DNA from: Bimuria novae-zelandiae CBS 107.79
Lineage: Eukaryota > Ascomycota > Dothideomycetes > Pleosporales > Didymosphaeriaceae
Length of the DNA: 64,000 nt
Direction of reading: 5' to 3'
NCBI GenBank assembly: GCA_010015655.1
Contig: ML976659.1
Coordinates: 1,334,659 to 1,398,658 of the forward strand
Under the pieces are notes generated by a model that ran no database searches, was not told the DNA's origin, and saw nothing but the letters and a program-made list of their open reading frames with translations. The position numbers were made by a program, and so were the translations under genes. Positions 33,558 to 46,650 of the stretch are shown here, piece by piece (the stretch's first letter is position 1; every line of letters begins with the position of its first letter).

Positions 33558-36500
33558 ATGGGGATGATCTCGCGCGCCTTGCTGAGCGCTCTGTCGCTCT
33601 TTACGTGCTTTGTTGACGCTAAGACGCTCTCAATGGACCGCAAACCAACTATCGACTTCAAGCCTGGAAATGAAAGTTTGCAGCTGGTCTCGCCCGGATC
33701 TCCTGTACACCTTGTCCTCGACGCAGCAGACTGGCCCGGTGTGCTACGAGCAGCTCACGATGTCGCAGTCGACTTCGGACGAGTCACTGGCACGAACGGC
33801 ACAATGACGACCGTCGGAAGCGCAAGCAACACGACTGCGGGAGGGAGCGCATCAGTCATCTTCAATGTCACGGGTATCAACAAGGACTGGAGCGTTGGCA
33901 AGAGCGGAACAAATGGGAAAGGCACTGTCATTGCGGGCACGATTGGGAACTCCAGCTTGATTGATTCGTTGATCAAGAGTGGTAAATTGGACGTCAGCAA
34001 GATCGAGGGCGAGTGGGAAGCGTATGTTAGCGCCGTGGTCAAGAACCCTATGAATGGAACGGCAGAAGCTTTGGTTATTGCTGGTGAGATCTTCCTGCAC
34101 CCTACATCCTCGAAGGCAAGAAGCGCTGACAGTTCGAAGGCAGCGACAAGCGCGGCACAATTTACGGCCTCTACGATATCTCTGAGCAAATTGGCGTGTC
34201 GCCATGGCATTGGTTCGCTGACGTACCGCCAAAGTCCCACTCGAGCATCTACGCCCTCCGGTCTACTAAGGTTCAGAAGACACCGTCAGTCAAGTACCGT
34301 GGCTTCTTCATCAACGACGAAGCGCCCGCCCTCACCGGTTGGATCAACACCAAGTACCCCAAGTCCGCTTACAACTCCGCATACGGCGCAGAATTCTACT
34401 CCCACGTCTTCGAGCTGCTGTTGAGGAACAGGGCGAACTATCTCTGGCCAGCCATGTGGAACGCCATGTTCAACGTCGACGACCCGAGGAACCAGCCTTT
34501 GGCGGACGCATATGGAATTGTAATGGGCTCTTCCCACACCGAGCCCATGGTCCGCGCCACACAAGAGTGGACCAAGATAGGAACCGGCGGCGTCAAGGGG
34601 ACTGATTCGACCTGGAGCTGGGCCACGAACAACGCCACTCTATACAAGTTCTTCACCGAGGGTGCTGAGCGCGCGAAGCCGTACGAGAACGTCGTTACAA
34701 TTGGGATGCGTGGCTATCACGACACTGCCATGAGCGCGGATACGCAGACCGAGGTTCTGGAAGCGGTGGTGGCCGCGCAGGAAGAGATCATGGACAATGT
34801 GTGGGGTGATTCGAGCAAGGTGCCCCAGATGTGGTGCTTGTACAAGGAGGTTCAAGATTACTTTGAGGCGGGCATGAAGGTGCCGGATCATGTGATCTTG
34901 TTGTGGACGGAGGATAACTGGCAGAACATCCGAAGGCTCCCGGTTGGAGATGAAAAGAAGAGGAGCGGCGGTGCTGGCGTGTACTACGTGAGTTGGGGTC
35001 TCATTGTGATATCGTCTTTCTACTTTTCATTGATAATCTCTGAATTTCTTGTCCACCAAATCTCTCTTTCTCTGTGACGTTTACTTTACCTCCTTCAAGC
35101 CATGACTCTCGGTGTCTACTTTTTTGACTTGATATGCTGACACAAATTGCAGCATTTTGACTACGTCGGCGACTCCCGCAACTACAAGTGGATCAACACA
35201 ATCCAGCTCCAGAAGACCTACGAGCAAATGTCTGTCGCCCACGCTCGCGACGCGAACAAACTCTGGGTCGTCAACGTCGGAGACATCAAGCCCTACGAGA
35301 TCCCGATCAGCCACTGGTTCGATATCGCCTATGACATTGATGCCTACGACGAGACTTCCGTACCAGCATGGATCGAGAGCTGGGCCAAGCGCACCTTCGA
35401 CGAACAGCATGCCGAGGCCATCTCCAGTATCATTGATACATATGGACATCTCGCCAACATGCGCAAGTACGAGTGGATTGAGCCCGGCAGCTACAGCATC
35501 ATCAACTACGAAGAAGCTGATAAACTTCAAGCACAGTGGGGGGATCTGGCTGACCAGGCGCAAGATGTGTATGATGAGCTTCCGGAAGCGCAACAGGGAG
35601 CGTTTTATGAGATGATTCTGCATCCCGTACTTGCGGGTGGGAACTTCATCAATGTCCAAGTTGCTGGTGCGAGGAACCAGATTTACTCGGGTATGGGGCG
35701 GACTAGTGCGAACGACTGGATGCAGGAGACTATTGATTTGATGGGGACGGATCATGAGCTTACGCAGAAGTATCACAGTCTGTTCAATGGGAAATGGAAC
35801 CACATCATGGACCAGACCCATTTGGGGTATCAGGGGTACTGGTAAGATTGCATCTACACGTAACTCTAATTCTTGATCTTGACGATGAACACAGGCAACA
35901 ACCTATGCGACAATCCACCCCGTTCCTACGCTGGGTACAAACCGCGGAGCGCGCGCTCTCTGGTGACATGGGTGTAGCTGTGGAAGGAAGCAATGCCACC
36001 ATCCCCGGCGACGACATTTGGCACTCCAACGGTGGCGGCTCGCTCGATCTCCCAGGCGTTACTCCTTACACACCCAAGCGTTGGATTGATATATTCTCCA
36101 TCGGCACACAGACGTTCAATTGGAACATCACAACCGAGCCTTTCATCAAGCTCTCTAAGACCGCTGGCACAATCTCACCCGGCAGCGACGATGTCAGGGT
36201 CTACGTCGACGTAGACTGGAGCCAAGTACCCGACGGCTACGGCAAGAAAGTAGCCCTAAACATTTCCAGCTCCCGCGACTACGGCACCCAATTTAGCCGC
36301 CCGACCGTTAACGTAATGGTAAACAAGACCTCAGTCCCCAACAACTTCAACGGCTTCGTCGAATCCGCCGGCCTCCTCTCCATCGAAGCAGAACACTACA
36401 CCCGCCTCACCCCCTCCGGCAACCTCTCCTACACCGTCCTCCCCCACTACGGCCGCACGCTCTCCGCCCTCAAACTCTCTTCCCCGCTCGCCGAAGGCTT

Positions 36501-36924
36501 ATCCCCATCTTCAGCTCCAACGCTCGAATACGACTTCTATACCTTCACCCCCACGTCCGCGGCAAAGGGTCTGAACCTAACCCTCATATTATCTCCAACG
36601 CTAAATATTAATCCGAAGAAGCCCCTCGCGTACGTGGCACAGATTGATGATAAACCGCAGCAACGAAGACAGTATGTTATCGACCAGAAGCAGCCGGACT
36701 TTCCGGTCGGCTGGGGCACGGCGGTTGCGCAGAATGCGTGGCTGAATACAACGAACTGGGGCGAGGTGGGGAAGGGGCGGCATACGCTGAAGCTGTGGCT
36801 TGTAGAGGCGAATGTCGTGGTGCAGAAGATTGTGCTGGATCTGGGGGGTGTGGCGTACTCGCATAATGGGCCACCAGAGAGCTTCAGGGCTGGGACAGGT
36901 GGGAATAGTACTGTTGCCCGGTGA
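33558..36924 (+). CDS. Secreted glycoside hydrolase family 115 (xylan alpha-1,2-glucuronidase)
   Basis: Removes (4-O-methyl)glucuronic acid side chains from xylan outside the cell. Four exons: 33558-34083, 34140-34987, 35153-35841 and 35895-36924; introns of 56, 165 and 53 nt; 1030 aa, the usual length. The start has a signal peptide (MISRALLSALSLFTCFVDA). The first intron must be removed to read GSDKRGTIYGLYDISEQIGV, which continues SPWHWFADVPPKSHSSIYAL and KYRGFFINDEAPALTGW, the GH115 signature. Further blocks are ANYLWPAMWNAMFNVDDP, HVILLWTEDNWQNIRRLP and ANKLWVVNVGDIKPYEIP. The C-terminal part is the beta-sandwich region (FVESAGLLSIEAEHYTR). Many N-x-S/T sites fit secretion. Confidence 0.93.
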
Positions 36925-37085
36925 GAGGAGGTAGCTGGTGGGAGGTGCCCGCGACTGCCTAGTATGGTGAGGAGTCTAGGTAGCGAAATGGAGAGTGTTT
37001 GTAGTGAAGTATCTGTGCGCGAGGTCGAGTATTTGGTACTGGATTTCTCGTTCTTTTGTTTCCTCTCCATCAACATCATTTCAAG

Positions 37086-38018
37086 ATGGTGAACTCCGGC
37101 GTACCCACCACGTCCACCACCACCATCACACCCGCCGCGCCCGGCACCCTCGTGCCCCTCGCTCCCCGCGGCCGTTGGCGGTCCCAGTGGGACGCCACCG
37201 TCACTGGCGAGGTAAATTCCCTTCCCATTACGTAGCCCTACTCTGGCCCTACCGCTGAAAAACGGCAATCTGGAGTCCTCTCGAGTCCCACTCCAGCAGT
37301 GTACACCACTAACTATCCACAGATGTGCGTGGTCACGGGCCACCTCGACCGCTTCGAGGGAATCGGTGTGCTGCCCCCCGCCGTCGTCGCGCGCCTTCAG
37401 GCGGACATTGAGGTGCGGCGCGAGGCCCTCCGGCCTTTGATCGAGGTAAGTAGTCCATGGTATGCTGATCTATACGCTTGGCTGCCGTAGAAAGGTTGTT
37501 TGCTGTTCGGAGAACGTTTGCTGATTTTGAGATCTAGTCGAGCGTGTGCGCGCAGACAATATCGAGAACCGGCTTCACGCCGAGGGTGTCATCATTCGTT
37601 TAAGTGATTCTTTGGCCATACCTGTCCTGTCTGGAATCCAGCGAGAATGGTCAGCTAATTTGTGGCATGTAGCCGGGTGCTGGCCCCGCCGCCCCGCCTC
37701 TCCGCCCGTTCGAGGTAGGTTATTCTTGTCTATCCTATGTGGAAATGAGTGAGAAGAATGCTAACTGTGATATGTAGACTTCCTGGGTCGCCTCGCGTCC
37801 CGCCTCCCGTCCCGCCACCACCGTAAGTTCATCATGCGTCTTTCCTGTATGGACTCCAGCGCAAGCAGCGTGCTAACAGTGATATACAGGCCCCCGTCGC
37901 CGCCCCGGCCTCCGCGCCCTCCTCCTCCGCCGCGCCCGTAAGCTATACCTACACTTATCCGATCTGGATTCAGTGAGAACAGTCTGCTAACTTTAACATG
38001 TAGGCCCGCCCTGCCACT
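37086..38018 (+). CDS. Pro/Ala-rich protein encoded by an array of micro-exons; 3' end not resolved
   Basis: Exons as read: 37086-37211, 37323-37445, 37538-37585, 37673-37714, 37778-37822, 37890-37937 and 38004-38018. All are phase 0, and the last five have 42-48 bases or fewer. Introns are 111, 92, 87, 63, 67 and 66 nt with GT...AG and GCTAAC-type branch sites. The first two exons encode a folded-looking part (MCVVTGHLDRFEGIGVLPPA, VVARLQADIEVRREALRPL). The micro-exons encode low-complexity text (PGAGPAAPPLRPFE, TSWVASRPASRPATT, APVAAPASAPSSSAAP). Introns 2-6 resemble each other, so the array probably grew by tandem copying of an intron-plus-exon unit. After 38018 a 52-nt intron could lead into the frame of the 2EXR pseudogene. 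No family recognised. Confidence 0.5.
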
Positions 38019-38205
38019 GTAGGTAATGCCAAGACTTACGTAAGCTCGGGAGACTGTCTCTGCGCCGTAGCTGGAGGTCTGCCACGACGCTTACGAATTC
38101 CAACGTCCCCACGAGGCCACATATACGCATCGCAGGTCACGTCGCCAAAAAAGGAGCCCTGTACCCTGCCTGTCCAGAAGAATGCTCACCTCGTTTACTT
38201 GCAAC

Positions 38206-41200
38206 CACAATTGTCAACAATTAAATATACTTCCAAATCTCGATCTTCGAACGGCCGATTTGCCAAATTAAGTAAATTAAGTCTTTGCCGTATAAATTAA
38301 GGCGGAAATTAAGTCTAAAATAGAAATTTAACTAGGAGATTTAATAAATTTAGTAGTATTATTTAGCTATAGAAGTAAGTAGATATTACTATAAAAGTCT
38401 ACATATTTAGAGTTATTAATTAGCTATAACTTACTACTATTATTATATTTAGGTCTCTCAGCTATTTTATCGCGCCTTTAATATGCTATTTTATTATTAT
38501 TACTTATTTATTAGCGTACGTTTATTAGTATTTTAGTAATTATAGTTAATTTATCGCGTACTTTTTACTACTTTGACTTACCTTATAGGCTTGCTAATAG
38601 CCTAAGATGTCCCCTAAACGCGCTAATAATAATAATATACGCGCTAAAATAAGCGCTAATAGTACTATAAACCTACTAAATAAAGATAGAAGTTATAGTA
38701 AGCGTTAGAAAGTCCGCACCTAGTAAGTAATTAAAAATAACTTATTACTAGCTAGCACTACTAGTTAGCTAATAAAGCTACTTAAAATATAGTTAATTAC
38801 GCTACTATTACCTTAATTATTATTATAAGTAACTAGCTAGCTAGCTATGTCTGCTAAAGACTTACTTATTAGCTAAATTATAAATACCTTATAGTAGTTA
38901 TAAAAGCTATAGTTACTAAAGTTATATGCGTTATTAACGCTATTATTAGTATTACAAGTAGCTAAAAAGGCTCTAACTATAAAGAATAATAATATTATTA
39001 GTAATAGCTTTAATAAGTACTTTATAGATAATTATAATAGTGTTAATTAAAAAAAGCTAGCTTAGTACTAGGTGCTATAGCATACTCTTATTAATAAAAA
39101 AAGCTAAGTTTTTTAAGTATAGCTATTACGTTGCGTTAAAGTAACGTCTTATATAAATTATAGCTAATACGCCTAAGCGTACCTTCTTTATATACTATTT
39201 TTACTACTATAACGCGCTAATAAGTAGTATAATTAAGGTAATAAATACTATAAGCTTCGTGGTAAAGTACCTAGGTTATTAAAGGCGTATCTATTATATA
39301 AGCTATAGTTAATAAGCTATATAATTTTAATATTTAAAATTTTTAGTTTACTACTATATAATAGCTTATGAAAAATAACTATTTACTATATGAATTTAAG
39401 ACTAAGAGCTTTTAGCATTTGCTATAGTTTACTAATTTTATAATAATTTAAGCGCTATAAATAAGCTATAATAGTATATTAAAGTTTATACTATAGCTCT
39501 ATAACTATCTTGTTCTTATTATTAAAATAAAATTAGTAACCATAAGTAGTAAGGTGTATATTAGCTTTAATAATTAAACTATAAAAGATAGCAAGTGCGG
39601 CTTCTTTAATATTATTACTTATTATATTAATATTATAAGTAGAATTTAAAACTTATTTATTACGTTATTATAGCTTGCTAGCGTCTATAGCGGCGACAGG
39701 ATAGGTAAATATATTAATAAATCGCTATAGGCGTTTAATATAATAGTGGAGAAGCCAGGTTACTTTATATTAAATAATACTATAAGTAATAATATAGTAA
39801 TAAAGTACTTAGGTAAATAGTATAAATTTACCACTACTTAACGTCGCCTTTATTATAGTTACTACACTATTAATTTTATTAGCTAAACTATTATATTTAG
39901 TAAAAATAAAGACACCTATATTAATAACTTAAAGTATAAGAAAGATAAGGAGAAGTTTATAAATAAATAGTAGTAGTAAAAAGCCTTTAAGAGTATTTCT
40001 AAATATTATCAACTTTATTAGTACGCTAAAATAGTATTTTAGTTTTTAAGTATAGGCTTATCCTCTAACGTACTGTTACTAACTATGCTAAATACTATAT
40101 TTTATAAAGTAAAGTACTTAATTAAATAATTAGTAAGCTACTAGCTACTCTAGTGTAGATATAATTAACTAATTTATAAGTAGTAGACTAGGTAATTAGT
40201 ACTAAGTATGTAGATATGTTAAAGCTGCTTAAAGTAGTTATAGAGTAATTAGTAGGTTATAGTAAGAGTAAGTAGTTAGGTAACTATAAGCTTAATAGGC
40301 GCTTTAGTACTATTTATAAGGTTATTTTTATTTTTAAGTAGCTTATAAGCGCTTATAAAGAGCGCTTAATTACTTATTATAATATTAACTTTAAGTAAAA
40401 AAATACTTCTAAAAAACTATTTAGCTATTAACCTACGCAGCGCTGTTAATAAACTAAAACTTTATTATAGTAAACTAAGTAATAGTACTACTTATTACGC
40501 TATAATTATACTCTATCTATACTATTATAACTACTATAAAGCTACTTAGGCAAGTAAGCTAGCTTAATTAGTAATTACTAATACTATCTTTTAGTAACTT
40601 TAGCGCCTTTATACTAGTACTATTACTCCCTAGCCGCCTTCACGCCCGCTAGTTAAGTAGTTTAATATTATTAATAACGCTATTAACGCGATTATTAAAG
40701 TAAAAAGTAACTTTAACAAAGAAATTAGTAATAAGTATAAGCGCTAGTAGGCTTATAAACTATATTAAAATTATACTAATTTTAATTAAAAAGGTAATTT
40801 AGTCTATTATTAGCTTAAATTATATTATAAGTACCTAGCGTTAGCGGAGTTTACGCTTAATATAATAAGTATTTTAATTTTTAGTATAGAGTATAAGCGC
40901 TTATTTAATAAACTTAGTAACTTATTAAAGTTAAAGTAACGTAAAATAAGCTTATAATTACTAGCTGCTCTATAGTGTATGCGGAGCTGGCAAAAGGCTA
41001 GTTTTATAAGTAGCAACAATATAGTTAATAAGAGTAATCTTAGTAATGTAGTAATTAAAACTCTATATAGTATATTTAAATAGGATAATTAGCTACTAAA
41101 CTATAGAATAATACTATAATTTTTACTTAGTATTTATAAATTTAACTTTTAAATTAAGTATAAACTATTACTAAAACCTCCTAATTAAGTCCTCTAGCAC

Positions 41201-41265
41201 CGTTGAGGTACATCAAATCAAGTCAACGGATAGATTTGGACTGGATTTGTTTGTTGTCAATTATG
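38206..41265. mobile_element. hAT-superfamily DNA transposon A, heavily RIPped
   Basis: 3,060 bp flanked by the 8-bp duplication CTTGCAAC (38198-38205 and 41266-41273), the length typical of hAT. The ends are imperfect inverted repeats: CACAATTGTCAACAA on the left and, reversed, CATAATTGACAACAA on the right. Inside, despite RIP stops, hAT transposase text is readable on the plus strand: near 39597 CGFFNIITYYINI and SVYSGDRIGKYINKS, and near 39755 KPGYFILNNTISNN, the mutated form of the hAT motif GYF-LDNA-NND. Transposition ability is gone. Confidence 0.75.
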
Positions 41266-42404
41266 CTTGCAACCTTATCACCACGGTTTCCTTGCCCCCG
41301 TGGAAGGAAGGCTTAGACTGGGGTCTGCAGACGACTAACGAATGGGAGAAGCACGTTCCCTTTCACGCCTACGTCCGCAGTCGTCCCGGCCCAATCCGCA
41401 CACAACATGGACATGTCTCCTTGTTCCCGCAGTTTAGCACGCTCCCGGTGGAACTACAACTCCGTATTCTCGCCGTCTGCCCGCCCACACGATCTTTTGG
41501 ATGATGCACATATCTTCTGCCCTTCGCGTTGAAGCATCTAAGCTCTTCTGGGCAACGTCTGGTGCTTCCGTTCTCGTCCGAGCTGACTGGCTCCTGGACG
41601 GTGGCTACCCAGGCGATACCTACTGCGACCTTCCTTTTCTGTATCACGTGCAGAGGGTCGAGATCGAGTATCATTCAGGGTTGCACAGCGCGATATGCTC
41701 CAAGGACAACGACGAAAAGGTGTCGGCTCGACAGGATCAAATTACTCGCTTCTGGGAAAGTTTGGTGCTCCGACTCCCGAATGTGAAACGAGTGCTCTTT
41801 AACCAGGGCTGTGAGACGCCGCTGTGGTGGAAAGAAGACGGGAACAGTGATGTCCATGGATGGATTGGATTAACGAATCCATCCATATCCATCCAATCCA
41901 AACAGCCCATGGAAATCCAATCTATCCACGTAGATTGTTCTATACCTAATTAGGCGTTGTCTAGACCTAATTAAGGTATTAAATTAGTAGTTTTATCGTC
42001 TAACAGTTTTCCTGTGGCTTATTAAGGTAAGCGACCTAAAAAATTACAATATTTAAACTTAACCTTACCTAGTTTAATAAAACTTTTATAACACCTGTTT
42101 AATAGCTCTAAAATAGTTAAAGCTACTTTTATTTAGTATTTTCTTAAATCCCGCGACTTATCTTTGCTAGTTATTTAATTATCTATTAAAATGCGCCTTT
42201 AGTTAAATAGCGAGCGCCTACGGCACCAACGCACAAGAACCTCTCTAGAGCCACCTAGTGTCTCCCTACCTACGCTAATAATTATAGAAGCTTTAGAGGC
42301 TATTAAGACACCTATTAAAAGGGTAAAACGATAGATTAAGTTAAATTCTGCGTTATTGTAAACCCGTAAGCGTGTCTAGGCGCTAGAAGTGGCGTTAGTG
42401 CCGG

Positions 42405-42680
42405 ACTTATAAGTGTGAGATTTAATGGTATTCTGTCACTTTGAGATGGTGTGATCTTGATAGTTGATGAAGTTGATTGATTGAGTGATGGAGATTGGCC
42501 GTAGGCGAGGTCTCTAGTACGTGCCGACCTAACGCTAGCACTAACTAGGATAGTGTGCAGCTGGAGGTGCGCCAGCCTTATATTCTCTACTGCACTATTA
42601 ACAATAGTGCAGGATTACAAAGGCCTTGTAATCGGACAATAAGGCTCCCTATAACTATCCGTTCTATTAACTTAAAGTGG
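42405..42680. other. Segment with little RIP inside hAT element B, possibly another nested insert
   Basis: Within otherwise CpA/TpG-poor DNA this stretch is rich in TG and GATG (GTGTGAGATTTAATGG, GTTGATGAAGTTGATTG). The transposase text stops making sense here and resumes afterwards. A solo LTR or other late insert would explain it. I could not define ends: a 7-base repeat ACTTATA occurs on both sides but may be chance. Confidence 0.3.
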
Positions 42681-43589
42681 CCAGCAGAGTAGCAGTACGT
42701 ACGGTATAAACTTATAGTTACTTAGTATATCTATTAATAATGTTTGTAGCTCTATTGCTGACCCCATTACTATAGATACTAGTGTTAATAATTAGCTCAA
42801 TTCTTAATTAGAGGTATCAGAATTAACTTTGCAATATGCTACCCTAATTTAATTAGTATTAGCTAGAGACTCTATACATGCTATAAGACGCCGCAAGATT
42901 AAGATATTAAGCTTTAATTACTCTTAAGTTAATCTTACTAATAACTAGGCGTTTAACACTTACACTAAGGTATACGATCTTAAAGGGAGGCTTAACTTAT
43001 AGATCTAGAAGTATAGCGTCCTACTTAAAAGCATAGATAAGAAGACATTTACTTAGTTCTTCTTATATAAACCGTGCTATATTGACTGCTTCAAGGCGAA
43101 GATCCTTAATGTGAGAAAGAGGTGTAGGTTAGTTACTAGCTATCTTAAGAAACATAAGATCTTTAATCTAAATCGTTAGCCCCTTATAGGGCAGGATAAG
43201 ATAGATTAGTTCGCGCTTAATACATCTTCTTTAGAAGGTTTAGCTACTATTAATACTATGGCGTCTTCCTTTAACGTCGATAAGTTCTATTAACTTTTAG
43301 TTAGATAGATTGTTATAAGCAGGATCCCCTTTATTAAGCTAGATGCCAAGGAGCTCCGTAAGGTGTTTTAGTATCTTAATTTAGCTATAAAGATGCCTCG
43401 CGTAATCCCATCTCGCAATACAATAAGGCGTAGGATCTCCGTAGAGTACGCACGTTCGAAGGATATGGTTACTGCCCACCTAGACTAAGCTATCACGAAG
43501 ATTTACCTAGCCTTCGACTTATAGACTTCTAGTAATAATAAGTCGTATAATAGTGTTGTCGCATAGTTTCTTAATAAGAAAGAGACGGA

Positions 43590-46500
43590 GGTGCGCGACG
43601 ACCTGCACTGCGGCTCTGACCACGCTACCCTAGTTACGACACTGCCGGGCAGAGGCACACCAAGCCGCGAACAATATCGCCTCAGGCTTCCTAGAAAGAA
43701 GCTTCTTCCCTTTACCCGGCTAGTCGCAATGGGTATGCCACAGCTGCCCTCGATAGCAGCGGCCTCTAACCTACGCTAGGTAGAAGAGTGCGCCGTAGCG
43801 TTAACCTTATTACTCTAAGATGCTCTACGCAAAACCGGCTGCCCAAAGAGGGACAGCAGGAAGGCGGCACCTTAGTGGACAGACAAGTGCGCTGACGCCA
43901 GGCGCCTGCACCTTAAGTCTAGACAGGGCCACATAGGCACCCAGACCCCAGAGACTCGTAGCTTCCTAACCATAGTAAGAAAGGCTAAGAGACAATACTA
44001 GCAACATACTATCGATAGCGTAAAGGAGGACTCCGACCTCTTTTAAATTATAGGCTAGCACAAGCTTAAGCCAACAAGACCAGACCCGCCACTAGCCTAC
44101 GAGGGGCGCTATATTACAGACCCGCAGGAGAAAGCTGAGACGCTTAGACAAGCGATACTCTACTATTTCAACAGTAGCGATAACCTACTAGAGGCTCTAG
44201 CACCTAACGTCTAAGGATTATAGGGCTATTACGCCCTCCCCTAGGACCTATACCTTTCCCCCAAAGAGGTTGAGCGTAACATAATAGGGGTCTTAAGCAC
44301 CTTACCTGGCACGGACGGGATTACTGTCCGCATGCTTACCGCATGCTAGCACTATATTTAGACGTATCTTACCAGCCTATACTGGCGCTATCTGGCCCTT
44401 AGCTACTTCCCCCACGCGTGGAGGGTCGCAGAGGTCGTCATGATACCTAAGATAGGCAAAAAGGACAAATCCTCCCCTAGATCATAGAGACCTATCGCCC
44501 TGCTATCCTGCCTAGGCAAGGGCCTAGAGAGAATCTTAGCAAGGAGGTTTGCCAGCACTGCCATGGCACACGGCATACTAAGCCCCCAACACGGGGGGGC
44601 TCTTCCTAAGAGATTAGCCATGGACCTAGTAGCCACCTTTATATATGACGTAGAGGACGCCTTCTCCAACGGCTAGCACGTCACTATAGTCACTATAGAC
44701 GTCTAAGGCGCCTTCGACGCACTTCTTAGAAATTAACTTCTACATAGGATAAAGGCCTAAGGATGGCATAATAGCGCCCTCTTAATCGTGAAAAACTTCC
44801 TCCAGGACCGCCGCGTCCAAGTGCGATTAGGAGAAGCCACCACAGCGCCCCACCTAGTACAGTGCGGGACGCTGCAGGGCTCACCACTATCACTAGTGCT
44901 GTACACACTTTATCTAGCAGAGCTACTTCAGCAAGACCCTGCCAGGCGCTTTGGGTACGCAGACGATATCTGCCTCTATAGGCGATCCCACTCGCTAGAC
45001 CAGAACGTGGAAATGCTAGCAGAAGACATAGGCGCCATAAATTCCTAGGGAGACGCTAATTACGTGGCATTTGCCCTAAAGAAACTCGAAATGATACACC
45101 TAACTAAGCAGAAAAGTGACTATTCGCCACCTATTTAGATTAATAATTAGCTTATCCTTTAACCTACACTACTAGACAAGGCGCTACGCTAGCTAGGTGT
45201 TTACTTTAATAGGAAGCTTAATTTTAAAACACACGTTGCCACCTGCGTAGCTAAAGGACGCGTAGTCGCACAGCACATCTGTAGTCTTGCCAGGATCCAG
45301 CACGGCCCACCAGCCAGCTCACTGCGCAAAGCAGTAATCTCATGCGTACTGCCACGCCTACTGTATAGAAACGAGGCCTGGTATGGAGGGCGCACGAAGC
45401 CCCCCAAGACTATAAGAGCCGCGCAGAACCAAAAGGTCAGCACACGACTCGGGTGGCATATCGCTGCCCTAGAAAAGGCCCTCACGATAGCGGTTAGAGG
45501 CGTCGTCCTTGCCTACCGCACCACGCCTACTGCCACGCTGTATAGAGACGCAGGCATTTCCTTAGTAGCTGCGGCGCTTAAAAAGTGCAAGGCGAGGTTT
45601 GCTATACGCCTACACTACGTTAATAAAGGTTACCCGCTTATAGCGCGCACGCGACTAACTATAGTATATAGAGGAAAAGGCGCTGGACGCCCGTAGCGCC
45701 TATATATAAAAGTCTAACTACTTGCACAGCTATTCGCACCAGTACCCCGCCCTATACTACTATAACTATACTATTCTAACTAGTGCTAAACAGACCCTGT
45801 AAATAATAAGCCTAAAAAGCTCGCTACTAAAGAATTTAAATAATGGTGGACAAGCCTGCCTACTAAGATAATTACAGTGTTCTTAGACGGCTCGGAACAG
45901 CGCACAGAAAACGGCGAGCGCCACGTAACCTATGGATACGCTGTGTACCAGGGCCAGAGTCTGTTGTACACAGGTAAAGGCTCCCTTAACACGCGGGCCT
46001 ACGTCTTCGACGTAGAAGCAGTGGGGGCCTGGAGAGGTCTTTAACACGTGCTATAGACTTAGGCGCACCGCCTAAGCTAGATCTAGATGTGTCTAGACAG
46101 CATATTGGTTATTTAGGGCATTAGGGGAGACCCCGCGCCGTTATCCTAGTGGGCCTTTATACGCTACTAGGAAGCTATAGACACCTAGGATATCTAAATC
46201 TAATAGTTACTAGGCCACATAGGCATTAAAGGCAATAAGCTAGCTGATTAGCTAGTAGACAAGATAGCTAAGGACCCACGCCCACCTATAGGGAAGGTAG
46301 CTAACCCTACGATATTAGGTCTACGATCTAATACGCGCGCATACGTACGCGCTGCATAATAAGAGTAGTGGCGCACACGCACACTAAATCTCTCTACATG
46401 GTATAACTAGTAGGGCCTAGCATACACCCCCTCCAGGCAACCGCCGGAGTTGGAGCTCACACGCCCCGCCCTGGCCAAGCTCCTATCTATAAGGACAAGA

Positions 46501-46650
46501 CACGGTAACTACGCCTGGTACTATAGGAAGTTTAAGCATGATAAGGAGACCCTCGCGTGCACCTGCGGAGTAGACCTGGCCCTAGACTATATTATACACT
46601 ACCTATGGATAGTGCGACGCTTTAACTACTAGTCGCAACGCCTAATACAT
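43590..46650 (+). pseudogene. LINE polyprotein remains: endonuclease end, reverse transcriptase, RNase H, zinc knuckle
   Basis: One plus-strand frame with many TAG stops. Order: endonuclease C-terminus at 43590-43780; reverse transcriptase at about 44250-45050, with RPIALLSCLGKGLERILA, HLVQCGTLQGSPLSLVLY and the YADD active site at 44956-44967 (FGYADDICLYRR); thumb region to 45700; RNase H at about 45870-46300 with FLDGSEQRTENGERHVTYGY and LLGHIGIKGNKLAD; and a cysteine knuckle remnant at 46555 (CTCGVDLALDYIIHY). The stops replace Trp and Gln codons, as expected from C-to-T changes. Confidence 0.85.
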
